Below are positions 54,672 to 64,000 of a DNA stretch of 64,000 bases, one piece after another; the stretch's first letter is position 1, and the number at the start of each line of letters is the position of its first letter. The translations under genes were made by a program, and so were the position numbers. The notes below the pieces were generated by a model. That model did no database searches. It worked only from the letters and a program-made list of their open reading frames with translations, and was not told the DNA's origin. Source of the DNA: Achatina immaculata (lineage: Eukaryota > Mollusca > Gastropoda > Stylommatophora > Achatinidae); the NCBI GenBank assembly GCA_009760885.1, contig CM019693.1, positions 43,859,433-43,923,432 on the forward strand, given 5' to 3'.

Positions 54672-55356
54672 GGAGCAAAAAGACACTTCAATCATCAAGA
54701 TATCAGGCAGCAAAAGAAAGACACTTCACTCATCAATATATCAGGCAGCAAAAGAAAGACACTTCACTCATCAAGATATCAGGCAGCAGAAGAAAGACAC
54801 TTCATTCATCAAGATATCAGGCAGCAAAAGAAAGACACTTCATTCATCAAGATATCAGACAGCAAAAGAAAGACACTTCACTCATCAAGATATCAGGCAG
54901 CAAAAGAAAGACACTTCACTCATCAAGATCTCAGGCAGCAAAAGAAAGACACTTCACTCATCAAGATCTCAGGCAGCAAAAGAAAGACAGTTCACTCATC
55001 AAGATCTCAGGCAGCAAAAGAGACACTTCACTCATCAAGATCTCAGGCAGCAAAAGAAAGACAGTTCACTCATCAAGATCTCAGGCAGCAAAAGAAAGAC
55101 ACTTCACTCATCAAGATCTCAGGCAGCAAAAGAAAGACACTTCACTCATCAAGATCTCAGGCAGCAAAAGAAAGACAGTTCACTCATCAAGATCTCAGGC
55201 AGCAAAAGAGACACTTCACTCATCAAGATCTCAGGCAGCAAAAGAAAGACAGTTCACTCATCAAGATCTCAGGCAGCAAAAGAAAGACACTTCACTCATC
55301 AAGATCTCAGGCAGCAAAAGAAAGACACTTCACTCATCAAGATCTCAGGCAGCACT
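54672..55356. repeat. 38 bp minisatellite with higher-order structure, about 18 copies
   Basis: Unit contains CACTCATCAAGATCTCAGGC and AGCAAAAGAAAGACA. Left copies have AAGATATCAG and right copies AAGATCTCAG. In the right part a five-unit pattern (one 34 bp unit, then GTTC, CTTC, CTTC and GTTC forms) repeats with a period of about 186 bp. Confidence 0.95.
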
Positions 55357-55559
55357 TCACATGTCAAGGTCTCAGCTCCTTACAACCAGGACCAATGGAG
55401 GCTCGGTTGGGGGGAAACCGCACGTGCAGCTGGCGCATCACTGTAGGACCCAGAGAGTGAAAAGTATCCCATTATGCTAACTAAGGAAAGGAGGGACCAA
55501 AAGGCTGTAGGTAAAACGTGGAATAAAAGCAGAAGGCCTGCTAATAGTTTTGCACCACC

Positions 55560-55900
55560 TTATACAAATATCATGGACACAAAAAAGAACAAATATGTCC
55601 ATACTACAAGAACTTAATATTCAAGAAGGCTGGCTAGTACAGAGGATTAAGCAGAGAAAACTTAAATATTCTGGACATATTAAATGTCATGAGAATTTAG
55701 GGAAGACCATCTTGGAAGGGTACATAATGGGGAAAAGAAGGAGAGGAATACCAAGTGAAGATGACTGCAAGACATCGTTGATAATCTGCAAATGGATGCA
55801 TCAGCAACAGGGCATCTTGCTTACAACCAAGAGGCCTACAGGAGAGCTGTTAGGGAGGCAAAGTTCTGCAAGGGATATGCAAATGACTGACACAATTTCT
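55560..55900 (+). mobile_element. LINE C-terminal fragment
   Basis: RIKQRKLKYSGHIKCHENLG, then KTILEGYIMGKRRRG; after a frame shift NLQMDASATGHLAYNQEAYR and RAVREAKFCKGYAND, stop. It is the same family as 43770-43950, and the source type of the 9247-9360 scrap. Confidence 0.85.
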
Positions 55901-56094
55901 CTCAGAAGTCATGTAAATAACAGCAAGTTTCTGCCAATAAAGAGTGCAAGTATCTTTGTGTATGCTGAAGCATGTACAGATTGTGGTGGCTGCAACTAGT
56001 GCTGAAATTCGGCATAAGTTGAACTAGCTACAGTTTAGGGTCTGACACACCCTCTGGTACAATTTTTTAACAAGGGGGCTTAAGTTTTATACAG

Positions 56095-56343
56095 CTGATG
56101 GCTTCACAAAGTCTAAATCCAGCACTACAGCTTAGGGCTTCACAAAGTCTAAATCCAGCACTGTAGCTTAGGGCTTCACAAAGTCTAAATCCAGCACCAT
56201 AGCTTAGGGCTTAACAAAGTCTAAATCCAGCACTACAGCTTAGGGCTTCACAAAGTCTAAATCCAGCACCATAGCTTAGGGCTTAACAAAGTCTAAATCC
56301 AGCACTACAGCTTAGGGCTTCACAAAATCTAAATCCAGCACTG
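56095..56343. repeat. 36 bp minisatellite, about 7 copies
   Basis: Unit contains GGGCTTCACAAAGTCTAAAT and CCAGCACTACAGCTTA. Two forms (ACTACAG with CACAAAG, ACCATAG with AACAAAG) partly alternate. Confidence 0.95.
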
Positions 56344-56375
56344 GTTGTAATGATGGTTGTGGCTTACTATGTCTC

Positions 56376-56629
56376 ATGGCAGCCTGGTTAGCTGTGTGGT
56401 TAGGCATTTGGTTTCAAGTCCCAGCAGTGAGATTTTTTCTGGTATACACCAAAACGGCCCCGGGGTTCATCCAGCCTCTAAAAATGGGTACCAGAGAAAT
56501 CTGGGAAGGTAAAGCTGCCAGGCATGACACATCACACTTTCATGTGCCGAAGGTCATGGAAAATGTGGGGCTAACATTGTATCCCCAATATGCCTTAATG
56601 GCATGGAAATGGGAATTTTACCTGGCTAC
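56376..56629 (+). mobile_element. tRNA-derived SINE with 9 bp TSD
   Basis: Head TTAGCTGTGTGGTTAGGC (A box) and GGTTTCAAGTCCC (B box), then the family body GGGTACCAGAGAAATCTGGG and GCTGCCAGGCATGAC. CTATGTCTC flanks at 56367-56375 and 56630-56638. Confidence 0.88.
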
Positions 56630-56654
56630 CTATGTCTCGTCATAACTGATAGCA

Positions 56655-56772
56655 AACAAGATAAGTGGACAAGATAAGCGGACAAGATAAGCGGACAAGA
56701 TAAGCGGACAAGATAAGTGGACAAGATAAGCGGACAAGATAAGCGGACAAGATAAGTGGACAAGATAAGCAA
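56655..56772. repeat. 13 bp minisatellite, about 9 copies
   Basis: Unit CGGACAAGATAAG, with TGGACAAG variants. Confidence 0.95.
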
Positions 56773-57119
56773 GTAATTATCCTTAAGTAAAACAAAAACA
56801 ACAAATTATATCATCACATGACAAGAATAATAAATTAACACACTTACATATAACAAATGTACCAAAATGAAGAAACAAAAAAAAAAACCAAGAAAAGACT
56901 AAGAAAAGGCTTAGATGTTTTGCAAAGATTTAATACATGATACACTTCAAATGTATATACTTGCTGATGGCCGTAAGCAATTTCTGAACTGCTACAAGGA
57001 CTGTATACAACATTTGAGACTGTCAAATCTTTTGACCAGCAGACAACTTTCAGCAGCTGATACAGCAAATCTTTCTACTTTTTATCTGAACTTGTTACAC
57101 ATCTGTCACATGTTTATCT
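56773..57119. other. unassigned, nothing seen
   Basis: Open frames of about 70 codons on both strands overlap here with no domain or splice support. Confidence 0.4.
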
Positions 57120-57410
57120 ATGGCGGGCCTTAGGTTTATCTGTGACAGCTCAGCTGTTTACTTGCTGTAGTCATATGTTTATTTTGTATCAGGTCATCCA
57201 TCTGTCAAAGGTTATTAATATTTACATATATCTGGTCATCTGTTTATCTATGGTGTCTGTCTGTTTATCTGTAGCAGATTATTTGCAACAGGTCACATGA
57301 TATTTATTATCTGTATCAGACATCCATAGCAGCTCACAAGTTCATCTGTTTGAAGGTCATCTGTGTACCTACTGCAGGTCATAATCTTATGTGTAACTGG
57401 GCACTTGTTC
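57120..57410. repeat. degenerate tandem-like region
   Basis: Phrases of the type GTCATCTGTTTATCTATGG and AGCAGGTCA recur without a fixed period. Probably an old array. Confidence 0.5.
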
Positions 57411-57795
57411 TAAGCAGCAGTGTCTCACCTAGGATCTCCATCTGTAGAAGATAGATACAGAAAATCATTCAAGTAACTAGTGAAGCTTTCTTGTCATCTC
57501 CACCAATTAGCCACTTCTCTATTCTATAAATATCCAAGCTACGTAAGGAAAACAGACAGAAGTGGAAACACGTGCTTGTTCCACACGCAGTCAAAACAGC
57601 CACAGTGATCAACTATAAAATAATGAGAGTAAAGATAACAGAACTGACAGTAGAACTATCAGGGCATCTTGCACGGCAGCAAACTCTCTTTACTTCTTAT
57701 GGTCTGTGGCCAGCCTTTGTATGGTGCCCCAGCAGTGTTGCATGCTACTCATTTCTGCTTCTACAGTCTCCCCCCCCCCTCCCAGGTAGTCCTTT
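57411..57795. other. unassigned, nothing seen
   Basis: A poly-C run lies at about 57770-57779. No supported gene. Confidence 0.4.
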
Positions 57796-59265
57796 TTGTC
57801 AGCTTCTCTTTCTCCTTCCTTTCCTGGTAATGGTGTTCCACAAGGGTATATTCTTGGTCCACTGCTTTTTACCATCTACATCAATGATCTTCCATTTCAT
57901 CTCAACAAATCTTGTGATCTTTTTGCTGATGACTGCACAGTTTACACTAGTGACAATGACTGTACTGATCTTGAGTCAACTCTTCAGTTTGAAGTAAACA
58001 ATCTAATTAACTTGAGCAACAACAACAGAATGCTCATAAACACCAGTAGAACAAAATCCATGCTCATTACAACAAGACAGAAACTGACAAATTCACCAAC
58101 AACAACACTACAGCTCCATGCTGGAACTTCACAGATAGAGAATGTTAGTGAACATAAAACTCTAGGTCTCATGACTGACCACCACCTCAGCTGGAATCAT
58201 CATGTAGACAATCTAATCAAACTCACTGCACACAAAGTTTACCAATTTGCCAAAATTAAACACTTTCTTGACACAGACACTAGGAAAATATACTACATAT
58301 CACAGATTCACACTTGGACTACTGGGATGGCTGCTCCATGTCAAATGTGAAAAAACTTTACTCACTCCAAAAACTAGCAGTAAACTTTATAGACAATAAA
58401 CATGTAGCATATTTAACAAATAAGGGCAAACATCTTCATGTTCTACCCCTCAAGAAGAGATTTCTATTCAACAAGACCAAGTTAATTAAAAAAATTCTAT
58501 CATACAATGCTCCACCCTAATTGTGGTCACTGTCCAAATCCAACCCAAAACACAGTCAATGCTTAAGCAATTGTATTCTCCCAAAACCAAGGCTTGACAT
58601 GTTTAAAAAAAGCTTTGCTTACTCAGCTGCCTAACTTTGGAATGCCCTACCAACTCATGTAAAACTTACAAGTAATATTCATTCTTCTAACTTCAAACTT
58701 TGTCTGTCTGAAATGGATTATATGCCTCCCTAATATATATCTGTGTTTGTGCATACTTTATATACATGTATGTATGTGTGTGTATATGTGGATGTGTATT
58801 GGTATGTATATATGTGCACATATCTTTATGTGTATACAAGTGAATGTGTGTATATGTACATGTGTGGATGAATATGTGTATGTGTGTGAATATGTGCAGC
58901 TGTATGTATTTGCTTATATGAAAAGTATAGGTGTATATATATATACTATCAAAGTCTAAATTAGTTTAATCTACAGAATGGCTTGATTGTTGTTTTTATT
59001 ACAGTGTTGTTCTATAAATTTGTTAGTTTACAATGAATGTCAGAATGTATTAAAGTTTATTTCATGTAGTTACATAAAGCAGAATGTGGAGTGTATGGAA
59101 AGAAAGGGTTTATTAATTATTTACTTATTCATTTGTTGCTCTTTCATGCATATTATGTTCAATAACAAATGCTGAATATCTGTGACTGAATGAAAGCTGT
59201 ATGATGAAGGATGGCCTGCGTGCCCAAGTCTTAACTCTTTGAAAACAAAGTCTGTTCACTTGTTT
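57796..59265 (+). mobile_element. 5'-truncated LINE with 3' UTR and tail
   Basis: Frame from 57796 reads GNGVPQGYILGPLLFTIYIN, then FADDCTVYT (catalytic box FADD), TSRTKSMLITTRQKLT and NVSEHKTLGLMTDHHLSWNH. After a frame shift near 58310: YSLQKLAVNFI, LHVLPLKKRFLFNKTKLIKK, then an LWNALPTHVK-like end and a stop near 58735. The 3' UTR contains cryptic TG/TA repeats (58745-58945) and the tail GGCCTGCGTGCCCAA ... CTTTGAAAAC at about 59210-59250. This copy links the short tail fragments at 3.5, 12.2 and 42.9 kb to a specific LINE family (Jockey/I-like by its reverse transcriptase). Confidence 0.9.
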
Positions 59266-59489
59266 GCTCCCTCAGGTGTCCATCACATGTTTCAGCAATG
59301 TTGCTGCTGGTCTTTAGTGTCCACTACCTCCATACAACTATTGCTCATAATGGTTTCTGGACAAACAGGCACAGGCAAATGGTGAGGGGGGGGGGTTGTA
59401 TCTGGGCAGAAGAGCTAATTGCTTGACCCCAGACAGGGCAATCACAGGAAAGAAAGGTCACTTGATGTTTACAGATGGCTGATCTCCCT
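59266..59489. other. unassigned spacer
   Basis: A G9 run sits near 59383. CAGACAGGGCAATCACAGG near 59433 is similar to a phrase at 24780. No gene seen. Confidence 0.4.
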
Positions 59490-60600
59490 TTGGCTGCCAG
59501 CTACAAGTTTTTGGCAGGCTTCTCGAGCCATTGTGGGCTCACTGCTTCAGACAAGACTTGTCTCCATTCCTCTCTGTGCTTAGTCTTCTCCTGCCAATTG
59601 TCCACTCCAAGGGCTTGTAGGTCCTCTTCCAAGTTGTCACGCCACCGTTGCCTCGGTCCATCTCTTGATCTGTCTATGTTAATCATTTCTGTATAAACCT
59701 TTTTTGTCTGTCTATTCTCATCCATTCTCTCCAAGCATTCAGGCCATCTCAGTCTGTTGTTTTTCATAATGACAGTTATATGTGGAGATTGGGATAGCGT
59801 GTGTATTTCTTTGTTGTTTCTAATTTTCCATTCTTGTGATATAGGATCTCTAAATGGTCCAAAAATTCTTCTCAAGATTCTGTTTTCAAAGATCCGTAGC
59901 TGTGCTTCATTTTGCTTTGTAGTGCTCCATGTTTCTGATCCATACAAGACAAGTGGTCTCCTCTGTGTCTTGTGTATATTTAGTTTGCTGTTGTGGGACA
60001 GGGTTTTTGACTGCAACAAGTGTCTAAGGGAAAAATAAGCGTTGTTTCCTGCTTGTATCCTCACTCTCACAATGCTGGAGCTATTGAATAATGCCCCCAG
60101 ATATTTACATGAATCTGTTCTTTTAATCCTTATATCTTCTGTGTGGATCTGATTGTCTTGTTTTTCAGTTTCTGGCCTTGCTGTTCTCATGTTTTCAGTT
60201 TTCTCATAATTTATCTTTAGCCCCACTTTTTCTGCTTGTTCCTGCAGATGTCTGAAGATTTCTGTGGTCTCTTGTAATGATGTTTCTCCTACAAAATCTA
60301 TACTGTTTGCATATCCTAATATTCTTGTTCTTTCATTAACAATTTGTTCTTTATTTATTGTTCTTATAATTGTTTCTAGGATCAGACAGAACGTCACGTT
60401 GCTTCAGGCCTGCTCTTATCCGGACTGGTTTAGATTTCCTTCCTTGACGTACCATCATGTTTTCTGTTTCCTCTATGCTTAGTTTACTTATGTTAATGTG
60501 TTTCCTCAGTGTCCCAGACTCCTTCACTATACTCCAGAGCCTGTTTCTGTGGATGCTATCATATGCCAGGATAATTAAGGCAGAAATTTTCTACTGTTTC
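59490..60600 (-). mobile_element. LINE reverse transcriptase fragment with mutated catalytic box
   Basis: About 300 open codons (60397 to 59501) read ILGYANSIDFVGE, where YADD is expected, then VGLKINYEKTENM, CKYLGALFNSS, VLYGSETWSTTKQNEA, RIFGPFRDP, RLRWPECLERMDENR, ALGVDNWQEKTKHREEW. Upstream, shifted pieces give AYDSIHRNRLWSIV and GLKQRDVLS. The change of the two catalytic aspartates to N and S shows it is dead although the frame is long. It lies in what would be the last intron of the NLE1 fragment. Confidence 0.88.
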
Positions 60601-60745
60601 CTTGTCATTATGATAGTGTCTGGAGTATGTGCTATATTCTACTTACTTAATTATGTTTAGTTCAGGATAATTAAGACAGAAATTTTCTGTTGTTTCCTTC
60701 TCATTATGACAGTGTCTGCAGTCTGTGCTAGATTATACTCACATT
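60567..60745. repeat. 96 bp tandem duplication beside the NLE1 exon
   Basis: CAGGATAATTAAGGCAGAAA (60567) and CAGGATAATTAAGACAGAAA (60663) begin two diverged copies. The second runs into the exon's donor site; the first contains a related minus-strand AAGTAAGT at the same place. Confidence 0.8.
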
Positions 60746-60813
60746 TTCAGAACTTTATCTTTCCCTCCGCTAACAACTCTCTGACCATCAGGGCTCCAGT
60801 CCACAGCATACAC
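60743..60813 (-). CDS. NLE1: notchless homolog 1 (NLE1), WD40 exon, partial gene
   Basis: A 71 bp exon on the minus strand with acceptor CCATCCCCAG| (60814) and donor AAAAT|GTGAGT (60742). It encodes VYAVDWSPDGQRVV, SGGKDKVLK and two bases of the next codon. This is the signature end of notchless, a WD40 ribosome-biogenesis protein that binds the Rea1/Midasin MIDAS domain to drive pre-60S remodelling in the nucleus; the family ends ...DEVYAVDWSPDGQRVASGGKDK.LRIW.R. The missing last exon would supply the rest of I and W and a short basic end. It should lie at lower coordinates, and the preceding exon at higher coordinates. I found neither, so repeats probably swell the flanking introns. Other WD40 proteins share parts of the motif, but this exact run is very notchless-like. 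Confidence 0.75.
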
Positions 60814-61339
60814 CTGGGGATGGTGTTACAAATCATTTCAATAAAAGATGTGTCCATACAAAGAAGATAATTTCAAAGTTCAAGCTAGACCAGCTTAGAA
60901 CAGAAGTTAGAAAAAAACAAAAACAAAACAGCAACACCTGCCACCTTCATAAAGACAACTTCTAAAGATGAAGACAACATGCAACTCCTCTCCACAGATG
61001 ACAGAAGACATCATGCAACTTCCCTCCACAGATTACAGCAGACAACATGTATGTCCTCTGATAGGAGACAACTACAATCTTCCTTCAAAAAAGATCTGAA
61101 GGAAGGTAGCAAAAATTAAGAACCCTGCTCCCCTGGGAAGAACTGTGTTAAGAACACACTTATCTTAACACAGTCTTTGTGAGACAGGGAACATAGACCT
61201 GTTTGCTTAAAAACTCTAACCTACTTCTGTAGCCCAGAAACTTGTAGCAATAACACTAATTGTAACTGTTATTTTTGTAAAATGTAATGTCAGGTTGGTG
61301 GACGGATGGGGACATGGAGATCTCTGGCGGGGATGAGGA
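60814..61339. other. unassigned, probably NLE1 intron
   Basis: Contains a loose repeat of CTCCACAGAT(G/T)ACAG(A/C)AGACA near 60990-61040 and an inverted pair AACTGTGTTAAGA/TCTTAACACAGT near 61140-61172. No exon found. Confidence 0.4.
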
Positions 61340-61678
61340 AAGTCTGGTGTGAAACCAATGAATCCAGGACGTGACAAGCATATGGGTCTTTACAACAATG
61401 GCTATCAGAATGATGTAAACAAAACAGAGCCAGCAGACTATAGGTGGCGAGGAATGGATATCGTTGAAGCACTCATCGGATTCCTCATCCCAAAGTTGGA
61501 GTGTCTTTGTGGAACTGTCTCAAAACCGTCTGATATGGAGAAGGGACTTGAGTACAGCCACCAGAGGCTGGAAAACAAAGTTTTGGCCAGGCCGGCCTAC
61601 ACCACTGTCTTCATGGCAGTCCGAGCAAGACCACAGTCTGCCCTAGCAAGGAAAGGTGCTGAAGTCGGAGGTACCCAG
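61340..61678 (+). mobile_element. LINE 5' region, upstream of Rep-B
   Basis: Open frame from 61349 to the Rep-B insertion: RWRGMDIVEALIGFLIPKLE ... LARPAYTTVFMAVRARPQSA ... KGAEVGGTQ. After removing Rep-B and one target copy the frame continues as GGTQPKGASQKSGC and leads to the endonuclease part at 63070, so this is probably the ORF1 or leader region of the same LINE. The peptide itself is not recognised. Confidence 0.55.
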
Positions 61679-62890
61679 AACACTGCTGGCAAGACTCTTC
61701 AAATGCTGCGCGTCGAGTGAAGCTCCTCCCACTCAAGGAAGAAACTGCAGAAAAGAAGTAAGGGTTGCTGTGCAGCACCGATGTGAAAAGGTGAAGGAAA
61801 GTATGAAATGAAGTTTAATCGGTATGTCCAGCAGTATCGCCGTGAGAGCTACACATACCACGGCGCCTCTGCTCTAGAGGCCAGACACGTGCGAAATACA
61901 CCTACAGTGGTGAAATATGCCTAAACCGGCACACACCAGGGGTGAAACTTGATGGCCAGGCATGTCACACCACCTCCGTTCTAGAGGTTGGTCATGCCTG
62001 ATATACACCCATACTGGTGAAATATGCCTAAACTGGCACACACAAGGGGTAAAACCTGATGGCCAGGCATGTCATGCCACCTCCGCTTTAGAGGTCGGTC
62101 ACACCCAATATAACCTATAATGGTGAAATATGCCTAAACCGGCGCACACCAGGGGTGAAACTTGAAGGCTACACATGTCACGGTACCTCTGCTCTAGAGG
62201 TTGGTCACGTCCCAAACACGCCCATACTGGGATAATATGCCTAAACCGGCTCAAACCAGGGGTAGAAATCACAAGTGGCGAGGATTCGTCCTCCTGGACA
62301 AAAGCTCCATCCTGGTCACAACTAGGAAGGGTAGCGGCCACGACCGCAAAATGCTGAAGTCGGAGACACTGGACCAGGGCAGTCTAGATAGGCAACCATC
62401 TCTCACCCGGCGGGGATGTATGCGTATCCTAATCACGCTGAGGTTTTCTGGTGAGAAAGTCCAACACTGGACTGGATAGGCAACCACCTCTCACCCGGCG
62501 GTGATACACGGGTATCTCAAAACACGTCGAGGTTTTCTGGTGAGAAAGTCCAACTTTGGCCTGGGTGGGCTACCTCCTCTCACCCAGTGGGGATATACTG
62601 ATATCCAAAACACGTCGAGGTCTTCCGGTGAGAAAGTCCAACTCTAGACTAAACTGATGCAACAAAAACCATGGTGTCATGCAATCCCACTTCTGAGACC
62701 CACCAAGAATACAGGCTCAAGCCCTGAGATACTCTGAACCTCTTGTGATCTTCTTGGGGATCTCGTGTGGTCCTTTTGGGGACCACATGGGGGACCATGG
62801 GACTTAATGAGGACCACAAGTGTAAATTCAGTAGGATCACAGGGCAGTCTTGGTGGTAGAAGCGAACAAAGAAGAAGAAGCAGAAGAGAA
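61679..62890 (+). mobile_element. Rep-B retroposon, 5'-truncated, perfect 12 bp TSD
   Basis: 1212 bp flanked by GGAGGTACCCAG at 61667-61678 and 62891-62902. It starts at AACACTGCTGGCAAGACTC and carries four 110 bp modules (one more than the 45.8 kb copy), the GTGGCGAGGATTCGTCC block, three 87 bp modules, the 3' block and the tail GAAGCGAACAAAGAAGAAG. Confidence 0.93.
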
Positions 62891-63828
62891 GGAGGTACCC
62901 AGCCAAAAGGTGCATCGCAAAAATCAGGGTGCTGTGCCAGGCCCCTGCCTCAAAAGGGTCCACCCAATGCTACTGGAGGTCCTCTCAGTTCGTCTTGTGG
63001 AGCCAGGAGACATGAGAGTAGAGCTACTGGCCAAAAGATATAACAGCAGCAAACTGCCAAAAAGCAAGAACTTAAAATAATGCAGTGGAATGCTGAGAGC
63101 GTCGGCAGTGTTAGAGATGGCTGTAGTAAAAAGGTGGAACTACAGAACTAGAGAACAGTCGTATAATAAGAGCACGATACAACCTAAGACATGGAAGAAT
63201 GACAATAATACAGTGTTATGCACCCACGAACAATGCAGATGATGATGTGAAAGACGATTTCTATCACCAATTACAACAAACCATCAACAAAGTACCTAAA
63301 CACGACATCCTAAATGCTATGGGGGAACTTCAACGCTAAGGTAGGGAAAGATAACACCGACGTCGAAAAAGTAATGGGGAAAGAAGGAACTGACATGGTT
63401 AATCAGAATGGAGAAAGATTAATTGAACTATGTCTAACAGAGGGCATGGTCATTGGAGGCACAATATTCCCACACAAAGAGATACATAAAACAGCGTGGA
63501 TATCTCCAGATGGTAGAACTAGAAACCAGATAGATCATTTTTGTATTAGAAAGAAATACAGAACATCTCTCATAGATGTAAGGGCTTATAGAGTTGGAGA
63601 TGTCAACAGTGATCACAACCTGTGCATAGGGAAAATAAAACTAAAATTGAAAACCAACACAAGAAATCAGTACACAGAAAGATAAACAGCCACAGCCTAC
63701 AAGAAGAAAATACTAACAGTAATTTCAATCAAGAACTTGCCAATCATTCCAAAACACACAGTGAAGTTGAGGAGATAGGTAAATTATGGAGTTCTTACAG
63801 CACAGCCATAATCACAGCAGCAAAAGCA
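62891..63828 (+). mobile_element. LINE 5' region with endonuclease domain
   Basis: ELKIMQWNAES (63070) is the usual start of an APE-type LINE endonuclease. After frame breaks, 63320-63680 reads NFNAKVGKD, NGERLIELCLTEGMVIGGTI, HKTAWISPDGRTRNQIDHFC, DVRAYRVGDVNSDHNLCIGK. The NQIDH and SDH motifs hold the catalytic residues of the family. The earlier part is shifted, so the copy is dead. It is cut at 63829 by more Rep-B sequence. Confidence 0.9.
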
Positions 63829-64000
63829 AGGCATGTCATGCCACCTCCGCTTTAGAGGTCGGTCACACCCAATATAACCTATAATGGTGAAATATGCCTA
63901 AACCGGCGCACACCAGGGGTGAAACTTGAAGGCTACACATGTCACGGTACCTCTGCTCTAGAGGTTGGTCACGTCCCAAACACGCCCATACTGGGATAAT
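63829..64000 (+). mobile_element. Rep-B copy running off the window
   Basis: 172 bp identical to 62065-62236, including variants not in other copies (GCTTTAGAGG, CCCAATATAACCTATAATGG). It starts inside the element, so it is either a 5'-truncated sister insertion or the start of a 1764 bp duplication. Confidence 0.85.

Noticed and set aside
54649..55446. 265-codon open frame of SRSQAAKERHFTHQD-type repeats
   Set aside because: It follows the 38 bp array; 34 and 38 bp units cycle through all frames without stops. No start context or splice support.

Overview
This window looks like metazoan nuclear DNA and contains almost no genes. There are no bacterial operons, no ribosome-binding-site spacing and no long intact host reading frames. 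It is instead packed with non-LTR (LINE) fragments, tRNA-derived SINEs, other retroposons and about thirty tandem arrays (minisatellites). The style suggests a lophotrochozoan, perhaps a mollusc, but that is only an inference from general repeat texture. One host exon can be named: a WD40 exon at 60743-60813 (minus) that reads as the penultimate coding exon of notchless (NLE1), with canonical splice sites. Three further pieces look like host exons on splice-site and frame evidence only: 19307-19582 (minus, signal-peptide first exon), 4654-4823 (plus) and, more weakly, 2725-2814 (minus) and 24261-24322 (plus).

Region by region: 0-5 kb holds a SINE, copies of a roughly 340 bp retroposon called Rep-A here, and five arrays, one of them G-run rich. 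5-12 kb has LINE scraps, a 34 bp array interrupted by a LINE scrap, and a non-autonomous hAT-like DNA transposon whose core is a 30 bp array. 12-18 kb has two copies of a second retroposon, Rep-B, both with perfect target-site duplications. 18.5-19.6 kb has a 58 bp array in which every unit repeats the 5' splice site of the adjacent candidate first exon. 20-32 kb is antisense and sense LINE fragments, many arrays, and one young 5'-truncated LINE with a 12 bp target-site duplication. 32.3-35.4 kb is a nearly perfect 1.5 kb tandem duplication. 37-45 kb has a decayed LINE, a probable solo LTR and a tandem block of LINE 3' tails.

45.2-47.6 kb is a three-level nest: Rep-B inside Rep-A inside an antisense LINE, each insertion flanked by its own short direct repeats. 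47.8-51.6 kb is a non-autonomous LTR retrotransposon with two LTRs, a primer-binding site and a polypurine tract, inserted in a 54 bp array. 52-53.6 kb is a full-length Rep-B inside a LINE. 54.6-61 kb holds arrays, a SINE, two large LINE fragments and the NLE1 exon. 61.3-64 kb is the 5' part of a LINE (endonuclease domain) interrupted by Rep-B.

Two themes tie the window together. First, Rep-B (up to about 1.49 kb, no convincing protein, GAA-rich tail, 12-14 bp target-site duplications, 5' truncation) behaves like a large non-autonomous passenger of LINE machinery, and I do not recognise it. Second, several minisatellites have monomers that are recognisable codon blocks from the C-terminal part of LINE reverse transcriptases, as if dead LINE copies seed tandem arrays. 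All coordinates of repeats were read by eye, so array edges can be off by some bases.
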